A program made the translations under genes and the position numbers. DNA of 6,685 bases, from positions 1 through 6,685 of the forward strand of contig DMCG01000063.1 of assembly GCA_003445855.1 (NCBI GenBank). Direction: 5' to 3'. Each line of letters starts with the position of its first letter. The first letter of the stretch is position 1. Below are positions 1-4,123 of this stretch, piece after piece. This stretch comes from Spartobacteria bacterium (lineage in GTDB: Bacteria > Verrucomicrobiota > Verrucomicrobiia > Chthoniobacterales > UBA10450). The notes under the pieces were generated by a model, which ran no database searches, was not told the origin of the DNA, and saw only the letters and a program-made list of their open reading frames with translations.

Positions 1-13
1 TGAGAGTTGCTCG

Positions 14-74
14 TTGGTCACTCAAATCTCCCGATCCTCGCGCCAGCTACCCTAGCTGCTTTACCGCCTACCCG
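14..74 (-). repeat. Inverted dispersed repeat shared with the NYN gene linker (copy 1)
   Basis: Read on the minus strand, positions 74-51 match 1667-1690 base for base over 24 bp. Similarity continues with a few mismatches and small gaps through GCTGGC and GAG to a second exact block, GAGTGACCAA, which lies at 23-14 here and at 1716-1725 in the gene. The same frame read on this minus strand gives RVGGKAAR as in the NYN protein, then diverges and soon reaches a stop codon. This copy is therefore non-coding. A match of this length between places 1.6 kb apart is not expected by chance. Confidence 0.85.
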
Positions 75-111
75 AAACCAACCTTCGTTTCGTGTTGAGG
101 GTTGAGAAACA

Positions 112-223
112 GACTTCGACGGTCATAGATTGATTCGCGCTCTCCCGAGGCGCTCACCCGGATTCCCATTGGGCTATGCAGTCCACCCAGCGGCTTCCCA
201 GCACGCCGTGTTGCCGTTACAGA
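112..223 (+). repeat. Dispersed repeat module 1, copy A
   Basis: This 112-bp segment aligns without gaps to 3781-3892. I count 8 mismatches by eye. An 85-bp core also aligns to 3492-3576. Its right end holds a hairpin-forming part: AGCGGC, then CACG-C-CGTG, then GCCGTT. The outer stem is perfect in the copy at 3781-3892 (AGCGGC/GCCGCT) and has one changed base here. Module 2, which follows the other two copies, is absent after this one. Each copy contains stops or changes frame, so it is a DNA or RNA repeat and not a gene. Confidence 0.88.
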
Positions 224-328
224 AGGCAGACGGAGGCGGCCGCGCTGGACGGTTTTTTCGATTCAACTTGTGAGGATGTTTTTCGGCCGGAGTCGTGCCC
301 CATCCGTAAACTCAAACCCTAAAATATT

Positions 329-853
329 ATGAAAAAAATCGTCGTATTATTCAGCATCATCGTAGCAGCGGCCGCATTCATGCTCGCCGCCGAACAAAAG
401 GAAAATCCGAAAACTGCGAGTAAGGAAACTTCCAAGGCAGCCACGACGACCGAGCATAAAATATTCGGACCGACGGAGCTAACCTGGGGGGACGCGCCGC
501 CGGGCTTGCCGGCTGGCGGAAAGATGGCGGTCCTGGATGGCGACCCGAACAAGAAAGGATCGTTCACCGTGCGGCTGCAAGCGCCGGACGGTTACAAGAT
601 CGCGCCGCATACGCATCCGACCGCGGAGCGACTCACCGTGATCTCCGGAACGTTCCATCTCGGCATGGGAGAAAAATTCGACGAAGCGGCGGGACGCGAA
701 ATGGGGCCCGGCAGCTTTGCCGTGTTGCCGGCCGGCATGAAACATTTTGCATGGAGTACGGGCGAGTCGGTGGTGCAAATTGACAGCGAAGGCCCGTTCG
801 AGATCAAATACGTAAACCCGGCTGACGATCCGCGGAACGCGAAGAAGCAATGA
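329..853 (+). CDS. Exported small cupin-domain protein
   Basis: The 174-residue protein starts with a typical signal sequence: MKK, a hydrophobic core at residues 4-19, and a likely cleavage site near Ala20/Ala21. A lysine- and threonine-rich linker runs to about residue 43. A single cupin domain follows at about residues 60-163. Motif 1 fits the family pattern exactly: Gly88, His94, His96, Glu100 and Gly107. Motif 2 has Gly128, Pro134, Gly136 and His139. His94, His96, Glu100 and His139 are the expected ligands of a single metal ion. The tail is charged. No lipobox cysteine is seen, so the protein is probably soluble in the periplasm or secreted. Its substrate cannot be told: cupins of this size include dioxygenases, isomerases, ligand-binding proteins and detoxifying enzymes. 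The ATG at 329 is the natural start because it directly precedes the signal peptide, although no Shine-Dalgarno sequence is visible. The gene appears to stand alone. Confidence 0.9.
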   Translation: MKKIVVLFSIIVAAAAFMLAAEQKENPKTASKETSKAATTTEHKIFGPTELTWGDAPPGLPAGGKMAVLDGDPNKKGSFTVRLQAPDGYKIAPHTHPTAERLTVISGTFHLGMGEKFDEAAGREMGPGSFAVLPAGMKHFAWSTGESVVQIDSEGPFEIKYVNPADDPRNAKKQ

Positions 854-880
854 TGGGTCGCTGAAGAAGTGACAAGCGGT

Positions 881-895
881 CGCGTTATTAACGCG
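881..895. repeat. Short perfect palindrome after the cupin gene
   Basis: CGCGTTA and TAACGCG form a 7-bp inverted repeat around a single central T, 27 bp after the cupin stop codon. No T-run follows, so it is a poor intrinsic terminator. It could be a protein-binding site or the end of the neighbouring heptamer array. Confidence 0.5.
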
Positions 896-937
896 GTCTC
901 ACATCTGACGTCTGATATCTGACCTCCGACCTCTTAC
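896..937. repeat. Tandem array of six imperfect heptamers (consensus NTCTGAC)
   Basis: Six 7-bp units lie end to end: GTCTCAC, ATCTGAC, GTCTGAT, ATCTGAC, CTCCGAC, CTCTTAC. The array directly follows the palindrome at 881-895. Its last unit overlaps the stop codon of the VOC remnant on the other strand. Its function is unknown. It may be slippage-derived or part of a dispersed repeat. Confidence 0.7.
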
Positions 938-1062
938 TTTCCGCCTTGGACGGAAAGTTCAAACCGATAGCCATCGGGATCGTGGAACCAGAGGCCCATG
1001 TTTTTCGAGCCGGGCGCTTCCGGACCGATCTCGTGGCCGGGATCTTGATCAAGATGGACAAT
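934..1062 (-). pseudogene. C-terminal remnant of a VOC/glyoxalase-bleomycin-resistance family gene
   Basis: On the minus strand, 42 codons from 1062 to the TAA at 936-934 encode a peptide that ends like a VOC (vicinal oxygen chelate) domain. It contains DQDPGHEIGPEAPGS, then GLWFHDPDGYRFEL, then a short tail. The DPDG turn followed by a strand bearing Glu is the typical last beta-strand of the fold, and that Glu is usually a metal ligand. The codon before Ile at 1062 is a TAG (1065-1063). I find no continuation of the domain upstream in any frame, and that space is occupied by the oppositely oriented NYN gene. About two thirds of a normal domain of roughly 120 residues is missing, so this is a remnant and not a working gene. 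The family call rests on motif recognition only. Confidence 0.6.
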
Positions 1063-1081
1063 CTAATTCGCACGCTTGAAC

Positions 1082-1807
1082 ATGAGAGTTATGTCGGTCC
1101 GAAAAAGAGATCCAGAAAGTCGCTTGCGTTCCAGAGTATTGGTCCTGGTGGATGAATCGAACGTCGGCAGCTCCGTGCGGACGGCGGGACGTGGTCTCGA
1201 TTGGCTGAAGCTGCGCGAATTTCTGGCCGGCCCAAACACGGGACGGGAGCTGATTGAGATGGTGGTTTATGCCGGGTTGCCGCCCGCCATCCCCACCTGG
1301 CAGGAGGAGCGGGACAAGAAAAACAAGTTCATGCATTGGCTGCGTTCCAATGGATTCATGGTCGTAACCAAAGATGGGGCGCCCGCCGAAGAAGGCCATT
1401 ACAAGGCGAACGTTGATGTGATGATGGCAATCGACGCGCTCGAGCTTTCCGTCGAGATGCGGCCTGATGTTGTCATTCTCGTGACCGGCGATGCTGATTT
1501 CGCTTATCTCGCCATCAAGTTGCGGCGACGCGGGATCCGCGTGGAAGTGGCCTCGGTCGCGCAAAATCTCGGGAACACACTAAGATCGGCCGCGAACGAC
1601 GTGATCGATCTGGCGCCGTTGTTTCGGACGTTCGAGATGATGAACACGCGCGAAGCGGGAGCCGCGCGGGTAGGCGGTAAAGCAGCTAGGTCGCTGGCAC
1701 GAGCACCGGATGAGCGAGTGACCAAAGTGCCGGATTCGCCGGCGCCGACATCGCCTCGACCGCCGCAGCAACAGCGCAGACGTCGGCCTCGGTTTCGTCC
1801 AGTGTAG
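1082..1807 (+). CDS. NYN-domain (LabA/DUF88-like) putative ribonuclease with basic tail
   Basis: From the ATG at 1082 the protein has 241 residues. A NYN (PIN-like) domain covers about residues 18-182. It opens with a strand ending VDESN (Asp24, Asn27), continues through NVDVMMAIDAL (Asp112, Asp118), and has VTGDADF (Asp137, Asp139) before a strand-helix pair. These acidic residues are the expected metal-binding site of this fold, whose members cleave or bind RNA. The substrate here is unknown. Residues from about 188 to the end are low-complexity and rich in Ala, Pro and Arg, and end in a strongly basic QQQRRRRPRFR stretch that suggests nucleic-acid contact. Residues 196-215 are encoded by a dispersed repeat that also occurs inverted at 14-74. 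The start is uncertain. TTG at 1076 and ATG at 1091 are in frame and none has a good Shine-Dalgarno sequence, but the choice does not affect the domain. The gene seems monocistronic. Confidence 0.88.
   Translation: MRVMSVRKRDPESRLRSRVLVLVDESNVGSSVRTAGRGLDWLKLREFLAGPNTGRELIEMVVYAGLPPAIPTWQEERDKKNKFMHWLRSNGFMVVTKDGAPAEEGHYKANVDVMMAIDALELSVEMRPDVVILVTGDADFAYLAIKLRRRGIRVEVASVAQNLGNTLRSAANDVIDLAPLFRTFEMMNTREAGAARVGGKAARSLARAPDERVTKVPDSPAPTSPRPPQQQRRRRPRFRPV
1667..1725 (+). repeat. Dispersed repeat inside the NYN coding sequence (copy 2)
   Basis: The first 24 bp (1667-1690) are identical to the reverse complement of 51-74, and the last 10 bp (1716-1725) to that of 14-23, with a diverged middle. 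The segment is in frame and encodes residues 196-215 of the NYN protein, between the folded domain and the basic tail. This placement suggests that a mobile short repeat was tolerated in a disordered linker. Confidence 0.85.
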
Positions 1808-1838
1808 CCACGTCCCTGCGGGACGTTCTGTTTTCTTT
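1804..1838 (+). terminator. Hairpin with T-rich tail at the NYN gene end (GTAG-headed)
   Basis: ACGTCCC (1810-1816) and GGGACGT (1820-1826) form a perfect 7-bp stem with a TGC loop, starting 2 bp after the stop codon. TCTGTTTTCTTTG follows, an interrupted T-run typical of a modest intrinsic terminator. The sequence GTAG (1804-1807), which contains the TAG stop, lies directly before the stem, an arrangement also seen in REP elements. It may serve as both. Confidence 0.65.
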
Positions 1839-1892
1839 GCTGTAGCGTCCGGCATGCTTGCTCCCACCGCTTGCTGCACCAGATCCGAAACA

Positions 1893-1915
1893 TATACGCT
1901 TATCCATATATGTAT
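1893..1915 (+). repeat. AT-rich 23-bp motif, copy 1 (isolated)
   Basis: The segment differs by one base from 3626-3648 and by two from 3921-3943. The shared core includes TTATCCATATATGT. Here the motif stands alone in the gap between the NYN and ferredoxin genes, without the flanking sequence shared by the two copies in the repeat island. The gap around it (1839-2000) shows no gene. Confidence 0.8.
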
Positions 1916-2000
1916 AAATTTCGTCCCACCACACAGTTAGTCGGGTTGCTAGAATAACATCGCCCGAGGAGCGGACGATCCACCTACAAACGCTCGGCGC

Positions 2001-2369
2001 TTAGCTCTTCGCCAGGTCGTCGGCGGTTAGCACCAACCGTTCGACTCGTTGACCGCTCGCGATCCCTTCGACAATCTCCGGCACGTCCGCGACGGTGACG
2101 TGCCCATAAAAGAAATGATCAGGCTCGACCAAAACCGTGACGCCGGTTGCGCATTGATCGAGGCAGCTCGAAGTGCACACGCGTGCGTCGAGCTTCGCCA
2201 GTCCGCGCGCGGCCAGCTCTGCTTTCAAGACCTTGTACACATCTTCCGAGCCTTTGGCCGCGCAGCAGCCTTTCGGGTTGTCGTCGGCCCGGCGATTGAT
2301 GCAAACGAAGAGATAACGGTGGCGTTTCAGAAGTTGAGAGTCGGATGCACGCGGGCGGCCTGCAATCAT
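2001..2369 (-). CDS. Thioredoxin-like [2Fe-2S] ferredoxin
   Basis: The 122-residue protein resembles the small thioredoxin-fold [2Fe-2S] ferredoxins (Shethna/Aquifex Fd1 type, related to the NuoE cluster domain). Cys23 follows the first strand (YLFVC), and Cys35/Cys36 lie in a GCCAAKGS turn. Cys69 and Cys73 form the SCLDQC motif, followed by a VLVEPDHFFYGHVT strand-loop characteristic of the family. Four of these, Cys23, Cys35 or Cys36, Cys69 and Cys73, should bind one cluster. Cys65 is additional. The protein is presumably a cytoplasmic electron carrier whose partner is not identifiable. The ATG at 2369 gives an N-terminus a little longer than usual for the family, and no Shine-Dalgarno sequence is visible, so the true start could be slightly downstream. 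It lies 57 bp after the channel gene on the same strand and may be co-transcribed with it. Confidence 0.9.
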   Translation of the reverse strand: MIAGRPRASDSQLLKRHRYLFVCINRRADDNPKGCCAAKGSEDVYKVLKAELAARGLAKLDARVCTSSCLDQCATGVTVLVEPDHFFYGHVTVADVPEIVEGIASGQRVERLVLTADDLAKS

Positions 2370-2381
2370 AATCAGGTTTTG

Positions 2382-2409
2382 CAGCCCGCCTGAGGCAGGC
2401 TGCCACTAC
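2382..2409 (-). repeat. GTAG-headed hairpin between channel and ferredoxin genes (REP-like)
   Basis: On the minus strand GTAG (2409-2406) and TGG precede an imperfect hairpin: CAGCCTGCC, loop TCA, GGCGGGCTG (2402-2382). The 9-bp stem has one G-T type mismatch. No long T-run follows in the direction of transcription, although the sequence continues AAAACC. It is more likely a REP-like element or mRNA stabiliser than a full terminator, so read-through from the channel gene into the ferredoxin gene remains possible. Confidence 0.6.
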
Positions 2410-2426
2410 AGAGTGATGGACCGCCG

Positions 2427-3293
2427 CTACCGTGGCACCGGTTCGGTGTCGTGGATGCGGCCGTAATCGACGGTCATCCGTCCTTCCTCCAGTTCGGAAT
2501 AGATTTCGACGAAGCGTTCGCCGAAGCGCACGTCGCGCCAGGTATAGTTTTGTTGGGTTTGGACGGCCGCGGGAATGACGGTTTCGATGCCTACGACTGA
2601 GGCGACAAAAGTGGCGTTGCACGTTTCGAGCGATTCCGGAGTTGCGCCAAACAGTGGGCTGCGTTCGTCGATGGTGTGCCGAAGGGTGAGCGCGGCCGGG
2701 AACACGATCATCCGATCGAAGTCGAGTTTCAGCTGGTAAAAGTGGCGGTAAGAATCTTCTTCCGCGATGTCCTGGTCGCGCGAGAACATGATCCGGAACT
2801 CGGCCTCGACCAGGCTGCGCTGGCGCAAATTGGCGATGCGCAACATCAGTGCCGGCCTACCGTTGAACGGAGCGATGACGATCGATTTGCTAAACACAAT
2901 GCGCGCGGTGGGTCGCGAAAATCGGACGAAGATGAGACCGGTCATGACGGCGAGTCCGAACATGCCGAAGATGATTTCAAGGGTCGTGACGACGTGGCCG
3001 TAGATTGTCTGCGGATACATGTGGCCATAGCCGACAGTGGCCAGCGTTTGCACACTGAAAAAGAACGCGTCGACGAATGAGCCCGGCTTGAGATAAGCGA
3101 TGGAATTTCCGCCGAGGCTGTAAAGCGTGGCGAAAATGAGATTGATGCCGACGTAAACGCTCGCGATGAACAGAGCAAACCGCGGCCAGCTCAAGGCCAG
3201 CAGCCATTGATACGCGTCGCGCCAGTCCCATCTCTCAGTGTTGACCTTGAGGAACTCGACCTGACCGGCGCGAACTGAAACTGGTTTGGACAT
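2427..3293 (-). CDS. Inward-rectifier-type potassium channel (KirBac family)
   Basis: The 288-residue protein has the full KirBac layout. An amphipathic slide-helix region (WDWRDAYQWLLALSW, about residues 22-36) comes first, then TM1 (39-60), a pore helix (72-85) and the K+ selectivity filter TVGYG (86-90). TM2 (about 98-124) is followed by the RFSRPTARIVFS segment, which marks the entry into the cytoplasmic domain. That domain (about 130-280) is the immunoglobulin-like Kir fold. It has DERSPL at 209-214 and NYTWRDVRFGERF at 249-261, both in places where Kir proteins are conserved. Length agrees with bacterial Kir channels of about 300 residues. Four subunits would assemble in the inner membrane to pass K+, and gating ligands cannot be read from the sequence. 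The ATG at 3293 is well placed. Upstream, AGG about 11 bp away is at best a weak ribosome site. Confidence 0.93.
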   Translation of the reverse strand: MSKPVSVRAGQVEFLKVNTERWDWRDAYQWLLALSWPRFALFIASVYVGINLIFATLYSLGGNSIAYLKPGSFVDAFFFSVQTLATVGYGHMYPQTIYGHVVTTLEIIFGMFGLAVMTGLIFVRFSRPTARIVFSKSIVIAPFNGRPALMLRIANLRQRSLVEAEFRIMFSRDQDIAEEDSYRHFYQLKLDFDRMIVFPAALTLRHTIDERSPLFGATPESLETCNATFVASVVGIETVIPAAVQTQQNYTWRDVRFGERFVEIYSELEEGRMTVDYGRIHDTEPVPR

Positions 3294-3429
3294 TGTTTAC
3301 TTAACCTGTCCCGCCTCGAGCGACGGTCGTCAATCTTGCAGGTTAGATCGACCCGCCTTCAGCACAAGCTACAGCGTGGCAAGCAAAGGGAAGATGCGAA
3401 GGCTGAGAGGATGAATCATACACCCCAAA

Positions 3430-3491
3430 CGCTCCGCCTTTCATCCACAGCGGCTATGCAGTCCATCCGCCGGCGTCCCCGCGCGGGGCGT
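3430..3491 (+). repeat. Degenerate partial copy of repeat module 1
   Basis: GGCTATGCAGTCCATCCGCC at 3452-3471 and the following GGCGTCCCCGC match the corresponding part of unit B (from 3535) with several changes. The two GGCTATGC blocks are 83 bp apart. This points to a partial tandem duplication of module 1 directly in front of unit B. The left part, 3430-3451, is only weakly similar. Confidence 0.6.
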
Positions 3492-3716
3492 ATTGATTCG
3501 CGCTCTCCCGAGGCGCTCACCCGAATCCCCATCGGGCTATGCGGTCCACCCAGCGGCGTCCCCGCACGCGGTGTTGACTCGCTCGCCTCCACTCGAACTG
3601 AATCACAACGCGCTTTGCAGATACGTATACGTTTATCCATATATGTATCTTTCTGACTCATGCGCCTTTAGCTTAACGCGACGGAAACGAGCGTCACACT
3701 TGCCTAGCGCGCGTCC
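3492..3716 (+). repeat. Repeat unit B (module 1 core plus module 2)
   Basis: Module 1 core (3492-3576) aligns gaplessly to 3798-3882 with about 5 mismatches in 85 bp. A 27-bp spacer follows, then module 2 (about 3604-3716). Module 2 contains the palindrome ACGTATACGT (3623-3632), the AT-rich 23-bp motif (3626-3648), TTTCTGACTC, and a CTTAACGCGACG...CGTCCG tail, all in the same order as in unit C. Confidence 0.85.
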
Positions 3717-3740
3717 GTTCACTCGCTACGCTTGATCTCA

Positions 3741-3769
3741 CGCATCGTAAGCGGCTTACGATAGATGCG
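3741..3769. repeat. Strong palindrome between repeat units B and C
   Basis: ATCGTAAGC and GCTTACGAT are a perfect 9-bp inverted repeat around one G. Further pairing of CGC on the left with GCG on the right is possible if four extra bases in the right arm bulge out. No T-run adjoins it. It could cruciform, bind a dimeric protein, or be part of a RNA made from the island. Confidence 0.65.
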
Positions 3770-3780
3770 GAGCGATTTCG

Positions 3781-4014
3781 GATTTCGACGGTCATAGATT
3801 GATTTGCACTCTCCCGAGGCGCTCACCCGAATCCCCATCGGGCTATGCGGTCCACCCAGCGGCTTCCCAGCACGCCGTGTTGCCGCTACAGATCTACTTC
3901 ACACGCGCTTTTCATACACGTATACGTTTATCCATATATGTGTCTTTCTGACTCGATGCGCCCTTGACTTAACGCGACGAAAGCGAGCTTCACGCTTGCC
4001 TGGCTCGCGTCCGT
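3781..4014 (+). repeat. Repeat unit C (full module 1 plus module 2)
   Basis: Module 1 (3781-3892) is the counterpart of 112-223. A 7-bp spacer separates it from module 2 (about 3900-4014), the counterpart of 3604-3716, including the AT-rich motif at 3921-3943. At the right end of module 1, AGCGGC (3858-3863) pairs with GCCGCT (3882-3887) around an inner CACG-C-CGTG hairpin. On the minus strand GTAG (3889-3886) heads this structure. Confidence 0.87.
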
Positions 4015-4025
4015 GAAGTGCGAAG

Positions 4026-4047
4026 AAAAGTAAAAGCGGAAATCCGC
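4026..4047 (-). terminator. Possible intrinsic terminator downstream of the RND gene
   Basis: Read on the minus strand, GCGGA-TT-TCCGC (4047-4036) is a 5-bp stem followed at once by TTTTACTTTT. It lies about 77 bp after the RND stop codon. The stem is short, so the call is tentative. Confidence 0.45.
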
Positions 4048-4123
4048 ATTGAATCACGGATGTCGATCTTCGAGCGGGTTACGATTTTTTCCCGCGCGAC
4101 GGTTTCTTCGAGTGGATCGCAAC

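Larger units (their letters stand above)
1..328. other. Non-coding stretch upstream of the cupin gene, with two repeat segments
   Basis: No convincing gene is seen here. Positions 14-74 are an inverted copy of part of the NYN gene, and 112-223 are a copy of the repeat found at 3781-3892. Both are listed separately. The remaining part, about 224-328, contains a T-run (252-257) and an AT-rich stretch just before the cupin start. I see no good -35/-10 pair at usual spacing and no Shine-Dalgarno sequence in front of the ATG at 329. Confidence 0.6.
3294..4123. other. 830-bp non-coding repeat island
   Basis: No gene is supported here. Open frames on both strands are made of repeat sequence, and their shared peptides (for example ALTRIPIGLCGPPSG and LTRRKRAS) simply follow the nucleotide repeats. 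The island holds a degenerate copy (3430-3491), unit B (3492-3716), a strong palindrome (3741-3769) and unit C (3781-4014). A hairpin near the end of the RND gene follows. It starts with a 7-bp inverted pair, TAACCTG (3302-3308) and CAGGTTA (3339-3345), just upstream of the channel gene. Confidence 0.7.

Noticed and set aside
320..325. TAAAAT as a -10 promoter element for the cupin gene
   Set aside because: A transcription start at the usual distance would fall within the first codons, and no matching -35 is seen.
1049..1564. 171-residue open frame on the minus strand
   Set aside because: It overlaps the NYN gene antisense, has no domain, and does not continue the VOC remnant, whose frame is different and closed by a TAG at 1063-1065.
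3336..3656. 106-residue open frame in the repeat island
   Set aside because: Most of it is repeat module 1 read in one frame; the same peptide appears at 3804-4016 only because the DNA is repeated.
3416..4014. CRISPR array
   Set aside because: The repeated units are long, few and contain no regular short repeats with unique spacers, and no cas genes are present.
3804..4016. 70-residue open frame sharing peptides with 3493-3735
   Set aside because: Shared peptides follow nucleotide identity of units B and C; no start signal, no domain, and differences include frame-changing indels.
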